Shown one piece after another: positions 19,611 through 29,938 of a stretch of 64,000 bases of DNA. The notes under the pieces were generated by a model. It saw only the letters and a list, made by a program, of their open reading frames with translations. It did no database searches and was not told the origin of the DNA. Origin of the DNA: Hyaloperonospora brassicae. Lineage: Eukaryota > Oomycota > Peronosporomycetes > Peronosporales > Peronosporaceae. Positions within the stretch are counted from its first letter, which is position 1; every line of letters starts with the position of its first letter. The stretch spans positions 1 through 64,000 of the forward strand of contig CANTFL010000298.1 of assembly GCA_947650285.1 (NCBI GenBank), in the 5' to 3' direction. The translations under genes were made by a program, and so were the position numbers.

Positions 19611-21798
19611 GCGACACTGTCAGTCAGTGTCCCGTCGTCGAGTTTACTTGACGACGTACGAAAGACATACGCGGAAGATAAGGATCTTCTGCGATTGATG
19701 GATCATCTGGTGAATCCATCCAGTAAATCCATGAGGGATTTACCGGCTTTGTACCGATCCTCATCGGATCGGTATAGTACACGCAACGGATTGCTGTACT
19801 ATACAGCTGTTGCCGACGACACGCCTCGTGTCGTCGTACCCGCTCATCATGATTTTCGTTTGCGCATCATTTATGATTGTCTCGATGCCCCAACAGGCGG
19901 CCATCGTGGTAGAGAAAAGACTTACCGCACGGTAAGTCGTGACGTTTAATGGCCCCGCCAGTATCAGTTTGTTCGCAAGTACATACGTGCTTGCGAGGTC
20001 TGTCAATGGGTGAAGCCTAGTCCTTCATCCCGTGCGCCATTGCAGCCTCTGCCTGTTCCGACAGAGTGCCGGCAGTCCGTTTCAATGGACTTCGTCTTCG
20101 GTTTTTCCGAAGACGCTCACAAGAATAATGGTATTCTTGTGTTTGTTGACCGATTCAGCAAGATGGTCCATCTTGCTGCTGTACCCGAGTCGACCAAGGC
20201 GCGAGGTTGTGCTCGTGTCTTTCTCGACACGGTCTTTAGACTCCACGGGTTACCCCGTGAACTCGTATTCGACCGTGACCCTCGGTTCACGGCGGAATTT
20301 TGGCAAACCGTGTTCCGTTCTCTTGGAACACGATTGAAGATGTCCACTTCTGACCATCCGGAAACAGATGGTCAGACGGAACGAGCGAACCGTGTCCTCG
20401 AAGAGATCCCTCGATGACTTGTCCACTCGTTTCCGAGTTGGAGCGAATTCCTACCCATGGTGGAATTCGCCATCAATAATTCGGTGCATGCTTCTACACA
20501 GCACACACCGTTTTACGTGAATGGCCTACGCCATCCACGAGCGCCCACCCTTATAGAGTGTGACTCTTGTATAAGGGGGAGGGACTCGCTCGAGCAAAAA
20601 CCGTTTTGGCTCTTGCTCATCACGTGTCGACGCTAACGTCGTCACGTATGATGCCGATGTCGATCAAATCGACATCGATGAAGAAGATCATCTCAATAAT
20701 AGCGAAGACGCTATTATTGATTCGGATGATGATGACGATTCTGGTATATTCAGCATCGCCAACGATTATGTCAGCGAGGAAGAAGACAACCTCGCTGAAG
20801 AAGAGAGCAATCTCTTAGCAGTGCGCACGAAGCGCACTGCCAGACAAAACAAAGAGTCAGCAGAGAACTTCCTGCTGACTCGAGAGGCGGTAGTTCGTTT
20901 CGTTCAGGACTCCATCGCAAATGCGGTGGACCGTCAGAAACGGAACGCAGACAAGAATGGAAGAGCAAATGTTCTTTCATTTAAGGTTAACGACCTAGTA
21001 CTACTGTCTACGGTAAACTTACCTGGACATGCAGTCACTAGTGTCGGCAGTAGTAAACTACTGCCGAAATACATTGGGCCATTTCGAGTGTTGCATCGCA
21101 AGGGCAATGCATACACACTCGAATTGCCACGTAGGATGCGCACGCATCCTACGTTTTACGTGGGGAGGCTCAGGCCGTACTGTCAGTACGAGCCTTCTTC
21201 TTCCGATGAAGATAGCCCCCACGTTCAAGAACATCCATCAAGTTCTTGCGTTCGCGCTCCAGACGATCCGTCTGGTCGCGCAGATATGATACCTCGGAAC
21301 TCAACCGAGATATCTCCCCCGCGAGCTGTCGCCAGCTCGCCGAATAGGGAGCGGACATCCGGCTCGACCTGAAGCTGCGCTGTGGCATAATCGGCGCGAT
21401 CCCTCGCCCAATCAGCCTCGTGATCCTTGAGGTTCTTCCGCACGGTATCAGTCAAAGCGTAGCGCCGATCGCGCTCGTGCTTCAAGTCATCGCGCAATTC
21501 ATCGATTGCGCGATCCATCTCGTAAGGGTCGAGATGGTGAGCCGAATCATCTGGAGGAGGTCTTTCCTCCTCCACCACATCGTTTGGTGGATGCTCACGG
21601 TGATCAACGCTTTCTAGTGGAGAGTATCTTGAACCACCGTTACGATTCAGGAGAAAGGATAGCTACCTCGTCCAGTGGCGGGGGTATCCACCCTCTTGGA
21701 ACAGCTGGGAGCCCCGCTCTCAGCTGTTGATGGATGTTGAAGGTCTCGTCCGCCAGCATGAGGAGACCCATCCGATTGGCCCTGTGGCCCATCGGTAA
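19611..21798 (+). pseudogene. Integrase with chromodomain, element B
   Basis: H2C2 zinc domain (HHDFRLRII...GGHRGREKTY...CEVCQWVKPS, 19845-20030), core with D (SMDFVFGF, ~20083), D (VFDRDPRFTAEFW, ~20268) and E (DGQTERANRVLEE, ~20365), then a stop and frame changes at 20415. An acidic linker (20640-20820; Asp/Glu-rich, around DSDDDDDSG) leads to the GPY/F module (LPKYIGPFRVLHRKGNAYTL, ~21062) and, after a 1-nt insertion in a C run near 21318, a chromodomain (~21600-21770: FLVESILNHRYDSG ... LVQWRGYPP...SQLLMDVEGLV). The chromodomain should steer integration to histone-marked chromatin. Stop at 21796-21798. Confidence 0.88.
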
Positions 21799-22777
21799 AC
21801 ACGCGCCCTAGGCGCTTGTAGACGGATTGCAAGTTTGCAATCGCGTCACGCATCTCAGCCGAGATGTGTGCCCTTCCCCAGGGCGAACTTAGGGAATACA
21901 CATCCCTATATTCACGCTGCGAGTTGTCAACACAACTCGCACAAGGGTCTCCCCATGTGAGGCAAGGAATGCCTGCCAGACTCGATAAACAGTGAAACCG
22001 GTACCTAGCACCGGTTGGCGTTCGCCTTTCAAACCTGAGGCGTGTCGCCTCAAGTTTCTTGAGCCACCTCTCTTGTCCAAAATTCTTTACGTTTTGGACG
22101 AACGCGTTCCACGCAGCCAAAATCGATGCTTTGTCACGCTTTTGGTTGCCGTTGTACCATCGATGTCTAAGAAAGACATCGAGATAAAAATCTTCTTCAG
22201 CGCGAAAGTTCTTCGCGCTGGAGCTCCAGCCGTGAAGCTCGGTTGCATCGAATAAGGGTATTCGATGGTGTTGGCCTGTCTCGTGAGACATGATATTGAT
22301 GAGCTGTTCGGGCAAACGCCACGGCTTCAACTCATCACGCTTCACAGTGGTACCCTTGTCGGTACCACGGCTCCCAGATTGACGACGGCTCGCGCCATCG
22401 TCATCACGCTCGTGCGAAGACGCACGAGCCGGCGGTGGCAAGGAATAATATTCCCCACCGTCCTGATCATCATCATCACTGCCGAACAGACTGTGATGCA
22501 ACTAACGAGTCCGTTCGTTCGGCAGTGGCCTTGGCGAATACTGAGGCGTCGTCGGTGAGCGAGACGCCTCTGGACCATTGCCCGAGTCAGACACGTCTGA
22601 CTCGCCAGAGTAGATGACCTCAACGTCGGGGTCATCATGCGCACGCGGTGCTGTACGGCGTGCACCTGCATCACCTGTTGCTGCAGGCGAAGAAGGAGCA
22701 GAAGACGACGAATCCTCTGCCGCAGAGGCTGGCACAGCACCGGGCTGTGTGGGTCTTGAGTCACCTCGCATAGACAT
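21799..22777 (-). CDS. Antisense protein gene of element B
   Basis: Encoded against gag-pol, starting 130 bp inside the 3' LTR. The first frame (22777-22502) is 91 residues, Ser/Pro/Ala-rich with DDPDVEVIYSGESD. After one TAG (22502-22504) the same frame stays open for 284 codons to 21647. The core reads LKPWRLPEQLINIMSHETGQ, IPLFDATELHGW, EEDFYLDVFLRHRWYNGNQK, AAWNAFVQNVKNFGQERW and LEATRLRFERRTPTGARY. The tail beyond 21799 overlaps the chromodomain DNA. No family recognised; no signal peptide or membrane segment. The homologous frame exists in A, C and D. The TAG is also in C and probably D, so it may lie in an intron or be read through. The start codon sits in the loop of a hairpin. Confidence 0.6.
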
Positions 22778-22792
22778 GTTATCTATGCGAGG
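22764..22792. promoter_or_regulatory. Hairpin enclosing the antisense start codon
   Basis: Arms CCTCGCATAGA and TCTATGCGAGG (11 nt) enclose a 7-nt loop. The antisense ATG (22777-22775) is in the loop. The same hairpin is at 35809-35837 in C and, with mutations, at ~53974-54003 in D. Confidence 0.7.
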
Positions 22793-22896
22793 TCAAGCGA
22801 AAAGTAAATGGAACGGACCCAACAAGTGCTCCCTGTCCCAATGGTGCCCAACGGGTGGCCACCGTATTTTTGATAGTCACACGGTGACTATCAGTT

Positions 22897-22907
22897 GAGG
22901 GGGGTGA
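22897..22907 (+). other. Polypurine tract of element B
   Basis: GAGGGGGGTGA directly before the 3' LTR; six G. Confidence 0.75.
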
Positions 22908-23299
22908 TGTAACGGGGCAGCCCTTTACATGGAATTGTCACTTTCCTTGAAGTGACAATAAAGAATATGAAGTTGAATATTCTTTAAATAATATCACCAA
23001 AGTGGTGATATTGAAGGGTCGACCAAAGGGTCTGTTCATTGGTTGATATCTTGATGATATCAACCCACCAATCGCCGCAAGACGCGCGCAATGAGTGGTG
23101 ACGAGACGTCACCATACACTCAGTTATATTAGCATAATTAAGCTAAGTCAAACAGAGAGACAGTAGTTAAAAGACTTAATTATATTATTATAACAGTTCT
23201 GCTTTTACCTTACATACGCTTCCTCGTTTAATTCGTGTACGTCTGTCGGGGCACCCAAAACCCTTGCGTTAAGTTCACGCAAGGGTGTGCCCCGTAACA
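22908..23299 (+). repeat. 3' LTR of element B
   Basis: 392 bp, TGTAACGGGG...CCCCGTAACA. In its first ~110 bp it resembles C's 3' LTR more than its own 5' LTR (see findings). Confidence 0.95.
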
Positions 23300-23304
23300 C
23301 AGAG

Positions 23305-25430
23305 CGTTAAACACGCCATACTCCAGTTCGCTCACCGTACGGACGTGGGCGTCTCAAACGCGGAACTAGCATCATTTGAGATCATATCGACTCTCGTCGT
23401 TCGGGCCAGCAGTTTTACAAAAATCACCGAAAGTTTGAAACCCTCTTTTCAAGCAGCTAAGTCCTTGGCTAGCCCCGTATATCCATGATCAGGACGACCG
23501 GCGGCATATATACTCTACGAAGCTCACCAGCTATTCCTTTACCGCACTCAGTCGGACCAGATCATATGAATGGACGTTCACAATCGCTCATTCGCTTGTT
23601 TGGTGCACTCATGTAATGACACATGAAGAGGTAGACTCATGATCGACGTATTCGTGGGCTGACAGCCCTTGGAATATTTACATAAGGGAGGGCCTGTTAG
23701 AGCCACGTAAATATGACAAACTGCGGCCCTGTGAACCTCCAGATCCAGCGCATATGGGTATCAACTAGCTCATGTGCTCTTCCTACAGTCGGTGGAAAAG
23801 CGCACCAGCAGGCCAATCTATGACGCTGGAGACTGGCAATCCTGTCAAGTTCACCTGAGGTTGCCATTGGCACGCAGCTCCACGTTCACTGGCATATCTA
23901 ATCACGGAACCTTCCACCTCTCGCTCATGTAAACGCCTGGGCGCACACATGGAATGGCCGCGTCAACGGAATTTTATACGACCTAAGTTTCGAAAAGTCG
24001 AACATCATCGTCGTGGCGGAAGCATTTATTGTCATACATTGGATGTAGCTGCGGATACGATACCAGATCAGCCGACGGCGGTCGACTGTCAACTGCTTTA
24101 GGAAAGACAGCTGAAACATTTTACAACATTCACGACACATACACGACTGCAAGGCATGCTATAGAAAGTGCTCGACATCATCGCAAAACGACATGCTCTT
24201 CTGAAATGAAAGAAACAACCGTATCGGTATTACATTAGAAGATAGAGGCACGTCAACTCCGCTGAAAGGTAAACTACAAGTTGCAGCGCAAAGTAGCGGC
24301 TGGTAAATTGCCACCCTACAATAGACATCGGCTACATTGTGGACGCACGGCCACGAGCTCATTGATTAGGTTTGGTTCAGTTATCGCGTCGCGACAAAAC
24401 AATTCAATATCCATCATACTAGGCGTGCAATCGATCCATCTTGTGACAAGCAGCAGTGCTGCTACAAAGTGACGAAAACATTGGAAATCACCTTTTGATC
24501 CTGCCCGTGTGCATAAGCCTGCATGACAAAGCTTGTTTGTAATTGGACCAGTCAACGGTAGAAGATACACCCGTTGCACGGATTTCATGCGCATAGCGCC
24601 AGTCATAGGGCGCCGAAACTATTAAGTGTGAAAATTAGACATCCTAGTCGGGACCATCCCGACAAAACGAAGGACTACGCCGCCGTCTGTAAGCGTTTGT
24701 GGCAAAAATATTATCCGTGCTTGTCTTACCTGTTCATGGGTCCAACGAAACAAGGTCACGTTCTTACATGAACGCGCTACGATCGCCGGCAGCGTGGGAC
24801 ATGGGCTTATGGCAACTTCGCGCTGTGTTGCCATACGGGAGTATCGACACTCCGAACAAAAAACATGGGGTGCACGCTTGCTGGTATGCCAGAGCGAGCT
24901 CGAATGGACATCTCTGGGGTCAGCACCTCAGGTGCTCAGCCCTGTACAACTATCGGCCTCGAACGATAATACCGGTGTTGCTAGCTAGACTAAGGATGAA
25001 CCGACACCTTGTATCCAAATGGAACAACAAACTAGTCTGTCTCTCTGTCTTATTCACGGTTACAGTTGAAAATAGTATTGATCTGATATTCCTAAGCCCG
25101 GATGGAAATGCCGGCGCTCAGTCGAGTACGGTGGTTGCTCGGGGCTAACTACCGTCGACGACGCTTTCGGAATTGTCCAATTATGCTGCAGTGTCCTTGT
25201 GACGAACAGGCACCGTTTTAAATCCGGCGCGGCCGCTCGGCCTGTCGGTTATTTGAAGTGTACAAATGCCAAAGCAAGCGTACGTGCCGCGCTGGATCCC
25301 CGAGATGACTGCTTTGTTGAAGGTGGGACACAAATGATGGGCCACTGGTGGGCTGATAAGATCGTCACTGTCACGAGTGACACAAACAATTCCCAAATTT
25401 TCACGGTTCAGCCAGCTCAAGCCAGTCTTT
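23305..25430. other. No recognisable gene
   Basis: Several open frames of 60-150 codons (the longest 24699-25148 plus, 149 residues) have no motif I know and no clear codon bias. No LTR ends or tandem repeats seen. It is probably old host or element-derived intergenic DNA. The dense inverted repeats of element B stop at its border. Confidence 0.5.
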
Positions 25431-25436
25431 TTCCCT

Positions 25437-25880
25437 TCGGGGCAGTCACGTCGGAGGGAATCCTCCCCTATGGGAGCCGACGGGGTCGAAGATCTGACGC
25501 GGGCGCGCTGCACTCGCAGTCGCGGGTGTGGGCGTAGGGGACCGACGGGTCGCGCAAGCGGCCTAGCACGGGTGTTTAACGGACTGGAGGCGTACCCCGC
25601 GCCAAGTGTCGCCGCTGCGGCGAGCGCACACTCCACGTCGGGGGGCCGCGCAAGCGGCTGCAGGGGGCCACCATCGCAGATGGGTGAGCTCCTCGGGGAG
25701 AGATACGGCGGGTTGGCGTTCTCCACGCCACGCAGTCACTTCGGTGATCGCACTCCACGTCGGGGGGCCGCGCAAGCGGCTGAAGGGGGCCACCATCGCA
25801 GATGGGTGAGCTCCTCGGAGAGTCTCTCTTATAGGTACCAGCCACGATTAGCCTCCGGGTCTCCCGGCGCGCACTTCTGG
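25437..25880. repeat. GC-rich island with a 122-bp tandem repeat
   Basis: Clearly richer in G+C than its surroundings. A unit beginning CTCCACGTCGGGGGGCCGCG starts at 25631 and again at 25753 (period 122 bp), the second copy breaking off near 25820. Both strands have long open frames across it because stops are rare in GC-rich sequence, so I do not call a gene. It could be a fragment of a GC-rich transposon or of a transferred segment. A short (CAA)n run follows at 25941-25957. Confidence 0.6.
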
Positions 25881-26280
25881 CTTAGCAAACTGCAGAGGTT
25901 AAGGCCCATAGGTTAACACCGTGCAAATAGACCATCTGAACCAACAACAACAACAACGCGTGACACAAACAAACATAGGGACACGCGAGGTTAAATAATT
26001 CTTCCCGATTACATACATTCAGATTTTATCAGAATAAATAAACTTTCCATTTTCCCCTCGTACTGGATAATATCTTAGTGACTTGTCTACCCCAACACTC
26101 TTTTCCCTCGACCGAACGTGTGCGCATACCGTACCTTTGACGCGTGGCGCGAGCATGCCGTCGACCGTAAACATTCCCGTCTCTACTCCGGCGCAACCTA
26201 TGGCCGAGCAAGAAGAATGCCCGAGGCAGACCCTCACTGATTCTGGATTCCGCAATGGAGGATTCTTGCAAAACAGGGGA

Positions 26281-26470
26281 GTCCGTAATCAATTGGCCGA
26301 AATCGGTTGCCCGTAATCAGTTGCTCGTAGCCAAAATTTGTTGCCCGTAATCAATCGTTCGATATCAGTTGCTCGTAACCAGTTGCACTCGCAATCAGGC
26401 ATTCGTAATTAGACGCAAGTAGTCAGACGTCCGTAATCAGTTGCCCGTAATCGATTGCCCGAAATCCGGC
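26281..26470. repeat. 15-bp degenerate minisatellite
   Basis: About a dozen units close to CCGTAATCAGTTGCC, including CCGAAATCGGTTGC, CCGTAATCAATCGTT and CCGTAATCGATTGCC variants. It is in phase over five codons, so the plus strand reads repeated RNQL/ISCS-like pentads. Confidence 0.75.
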
Positions 26471-27052
26471 CGCCAGTCCGAGGGTGTGAGAGACAGATTT
26501 AGACACCCCTGTGCCCATGTCATCATGTTTATCTGTGCCTATATGACTGGTGGGTAAGATCTCGATTGCGTTTTGAATCAATGCGTGTGGCCTCGGAAAG
26601 GACTATTTGTGCACCGGTGCCTAATGCAGCGGAGAAGTGCCGAGCGACGAATTAGGACGCCAAGCCCTGGTTGGCGACTCGTTTGCGGCCACCTGAGACA
26701 AAGCAGTGACGCGTGGCGCTGGGGACGCATCCGGTCGTAGTACCCGTCTGTGGCTTCCGGCTGCGAGCGCAGCATACACGAAATACAACCGCACCCGGTG
26801 GGGCTCTCCACAGATTGGCTTTCGCTGAAGGGCCTTTACGCGACAGGGGTTAAGTTATGAGTGGTTTGACCTCAAGTGTGAGTTTTTGGGAATTCTGAAA
26901 GAATCTTAGTGCATAACGTGCGTGTGGAAAGGCTCTCACGAGTGGCGCTTCCGTCAACATTGTGTAGAATCGCAATACCGCCATTTCCATCCTGTCGCTC
27001 GGTCCCGAGTGCGTGCGCGGCGTCTATCGCTCTCAAACACTGCTATCTCGTT
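26471..27052. other. No recognisable gene
   Basis: Intergenic. Frames on both strands are short and unlike known families. The last ~150 bp would be the upstream region of the cysteine-rich gene. Confidence 0.45.
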
Positions 27053-27068
27053 GTTCATTCTGCCTTTT
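27053..27068 (+). promoter_or_regulatory. Oomycete initiator (Inr)-like element
   Basis: GTTCATTCTGCCTTTT matches the oomycete core-promoter consensus GCTCATTYYNCAWTTT at 14 of 16 positions. It lies 76 bp before the ATG at 27144, a usual distance for oomycete 5' leaders. Confidence 0.6.
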
Positions 27069-27143
27069 GCCAAGCCGAGCACGGAACATCCATCAAGCCG
27101 TCCATCCAGCACCATTAACATCAAACAAGTCGGCACTACCATC

Positions 27144-27302
27144 ATGATCTCCGCCGCCATTATTTGCTCGGTGGCTGATGCGCAAACTAATCCGTGCGAG
27201 GGTAAATGCCAACTAAAAGATCTTAACCTCGCTACGTTCTATCAATGCCCCAATGTAGAACTTGATATTTGCTGTTCGATAGCTTGCCAAGGTGGTCGCT
27301 AG
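27144..27302 (+). CDS. Small secreted cysteine-rich protein
   Basis: 52 residues. The N-terminus MISAAIICSVADAQ is a short hydrophobic signal-like stretch with an AxA-type cleavage context; the mature part has six Cys in the pattern C-x3-C...C...CC...C (NPCEGKCQ, FYQCPN, DICCSIACQ). Size and even Cys number fit apoplastic SCR/PcF-like proteins of oomycetes, some of which are phytotoxic, but I cannot assign it to a named family. The ATG at 27144 was chosen because it follows the Inr-like element; the frame is open upstream to 26922, which would remove the signal. No introns seen. It may be a remnant: the hydrophobic core is short. Confidence 0.55.
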   Translation: MISAAIICSVADAQTNPCEGKCQLKDLNLATFYQCPNVELDICCSIACQGGR

Positions 27303-28377
27303 TGTGACGAGCCCACGACGCGCTACCACGCTGGATCTTCGCTTCGTACGATGCGTGCAATAGTTTCTCGTACAGCCTTCGTTACCCACTGCGATCCTCA
27401 ACAGGGCAATCGGCAGCGTTAACGATGGTCCGTAGCTCGATTTTTGGTCAATAAACGGCCATGGCTTACCGAACTTTCTTGTGTGTCCAAACGGTTGTTG
27501 ATTCTGTGTCACTATATTAAAGAAAGAGACGTAACGAATTACTTTTCGTCCTAACGCCATAAAATGTTGACGATGCGCGTTACGCTTTACTTTCGGTGTA
27601 CACAAGACCGTTTGTCCACGTACCTCAGCATTTGGCGCAGTAGTCGTGGCTGTATGTCATCGTTTGTAAAACGGCACCACGTGGGAAGTTGTGATTGCAT
27701 ATCAGCCCACCATGCAACTCGGCCAAGATACCAAGATGCGACTTACTTGTAAGTGACAAGTCAATACTCTCAATGACAGCGTGTTGTTTTTCATATAACA
27801 GACATCGAAGGTGTCGACCTTGTGAGATGCATCATCGTGTTCGTCTTGATTTAAGTATCATGCATTATTGATGTCACAACCAGCAAAGCAACCGCCTGCT
27901 GCAGTCCGTTCATATCGTTGTCTACACCCCACTAAATTATGGCGTGAGTGAATGAACCAAAGGCGATCGTTAGAGTCGTTCACGTACATTTTCCGGGTAG
28001 TCATATTTGATTTTATATCAGCGCACATCATCACGACATTGCGTTTTAGCTGAACGAATCTATCCGCAAATGATATCGACGGCAGCACAAAAACATTGTC
28101 CTCTGACTGCACGAAATTAGCACATGTGCTGACAATGGCACTTCTCGAGATCAGGTCCGTGACCGGGGGCCTATAAGTATATGCAGGGCTCTAGCATATG
28201 TGTATGAGAACGACCTAGCAGCGCACAGTACAACGATATCAACTGCGTCCAATGGTGTCAGTCTGATCGAGGTGCAAGCAGCAAGTTTAGCTTTACTGGA
28301 ATACATCGAATGTATGTAGTTGTGTAGCAAACATCGGCCGACAAAAAGAACGCCACTGAACGAAGTGAATGTGTCAT
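27303..28377. other. No recognisable gene
   Basis: Frames such as 27213-27605 and 27858-28112 (both minus) show no motif I can name. Before insertion of C this DNA was continuous with 36351 onward. Confidence 0.45.
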
Positions 28378-28766
28378 TGTAACGGGGCAGCCCGTTACAT
28401 GAAATTGTCACTTTAAAGAAAGTGACAATAAAGAATATGAAGTTATATATTCTTTTAACAATATCACCAAAGTGGTGATATTGAAGGGTCGACCAAAGGG
28501 TCTGTTCATTGGTTGATATCGTGATGATATCAACCCACCAATCGCCGCAAGACGCGCGCAATGAGTGGTGACGAGACGTCACCATACATCCAGTTATATT
28601 AGTATAGTTAGACTAAGTCAAACGAAGAGACAGTAGTTTAAAGACTTAATTTATTAATATAACAGTTCTACTTTTACCCTACCTACGCTTCCTCGCTCGC
28701 CACGTGTACGTCCGTCGGGCACCCAAAACCCTTGCGTTAAGTTGCGCAAGGGTGTGCCCCGTTACA
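28378..28766 (+). repeat. 5' LTR of element C
   Basis: TGTAACGGGG...CCCCGTTACA: perfect 10-bp terminal inverted repeats. It has the same hairpin series as B's LTR. Confidence 0.95.
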
Positions 28767-28767
28767 C

Positions 28768-28785
28768 CTGGTAGCACTTTGTAGT
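28768..28785 (+). other. Primer-binding site of element C
   Basis: CTGGTAGCACTTTGTAGT, identical to B. Confidence 0.65.
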
Positions 28786-28810
28786 CCTTCCAAGGACCAC
28801 ATCATCCAAC

Positions 28811-29938
28811 ATGAACATGTTGGATGAAGAAGACACCTTTCACGCCACGCGTGAAGGGTTTACCCATTTGAGTGACATCGAATGGGGTGCGGTAGAACGA
28901 ATGAGTTCTACCGTAGGCGAGTTCGCCATTAGCGCCATGTTGGAGTCTCTAGACAGAGACCAACAACATGCCGCTATATCCAAGTTCATTTAAAATGAAC
29001 TTGTCGTCGGAAGGGAGAAAGTAGCCTTGCTTCACCAGCAAGGCTCTCAACAGGCCGAGCAGTTGAGAGAACTTGGTGCTCAACATACAGAGCTGTTGAG
29101 ACAGCAGCAATTCCATGCTGCTGTGGGCGGGACGGCACATGCGCGCCGTCCCGAGGTCGTGAAAGTTGACATCTCCAAGTACAGTGGAATCCCGGAAGAC
29201 TCCCTGTTACTGTGGTTTGTCGAACTCGACAGAGCCCTAAGGGCTCGTCGCGTCGAAGATGAGCAGATGAAACTCACATTTGCTCAGACACACTTGGCAG
29301 GGCGTGCCAAAACTTGGTCCCTGGGACTCGAGAGTAGCGACTTAAACGTGTTTAGGTCGCTAGATGACTTCAAGTCCCGGCTCAGACAAACGTTTGAGCC
29401 GCCTCGGGCTGAATTCAGGGCTCGTTCAGAGCTCCTGAAACTCAAGCAGGGTAAGCGTGATGTGCACGCTTACGCTCAACACATACGACTCCTTGCGAGT
29501 AGTATAACTGCTAACCCAGTCCATGAACACACGTTGATTACGGTGTTCATGCAAGGGCTCGCAGAAGGGCCCTTCAGGAGCCACCTGTTCCGCCTTGAGC
29601 TGAATACGATGGAAGATGCGATATCAGCCGCGGAACAGGAAGACTTTAGCATGAGACAGGCTCATGCTAGCTCAAACTCTTATCGTCCGCCGAGACGACA
29701 AGAGATCGGAGGTCCAGAACCAATGGACCTCTGCTATGTTGAGAGCGAGAGACCTCTATCTACAAACAACAAGCGATTGCAGAAGTGCAATCGCTGTCAG
29801 AAGTTAGGGCACTACGCATACGAGTGTAGTGCTCCACGCCCAGTACCAAACAGTAATGAGCGAAATGGACGACCATTTGCCAGAAAGAGCAATGGGCGTG
29901 GGTCCAGCGCTGTTGCAAAACCGCAACAGCTAAGCTGA
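28811..29938 (+). pseudogene. gag: gag of element C
   Basis: The N-terminal 60 residues (MNMLDEEDTFHATREGFTHL ... HAAISKFI) are open, then TAA at 28991-28993, then the same frame runs 303+ codons to UGA 29936-29938. Capsid and zinc knuckle are as in B, with LLWFVELDRALR and FAQTHLAGRAKTW intact. Without the TAA this would be one ~375-residue Gag. Element A has CAA at the homologous codon. The body could still be made from an internal ATG (29027). Confidence 0.9.

Larger units (their letters stand above)
15319..23299 (+). mobile_element. Ty3/gypsy chromovirus, element B
   Basis: 7,981 bp with 391/392-bp LTRs that are about 95% identical by eye. Order: LTR, primer site, gag, UGA, protease, RT, RNase H, integrase with chromodomain, antisense gene, polypurine tract, LTR. 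Flanks are CAGCG (15314-15318) and CAGAG (23300-23304), a 5-bp duplication with one difference. Coding regions are readable along most of their length but carry several frameshifts and stops. The sequence is densely packed with short inverted repeats. Confidence 0.95.

Noticed and set aside
25181..25726. Two ~180-codon frames in the GC-rich island
   Set aside because: Both strands are open because stops are rare at this composition; no domain, repeats dominate.
25941..25957. (CAA)n run
   Set aside because: Ordinary short microsatellite.
26083..26316. 77-codon frame with Met/Pro/Thr-rich start
   Set aside because: No signal peptide, runs into the minisatellite, no homologue recognised.
28811..28993. 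60-residue protein as an independent gene in C
   Set aside because: It is the Gag N-terminus cut by the TAA; it continues in frame.
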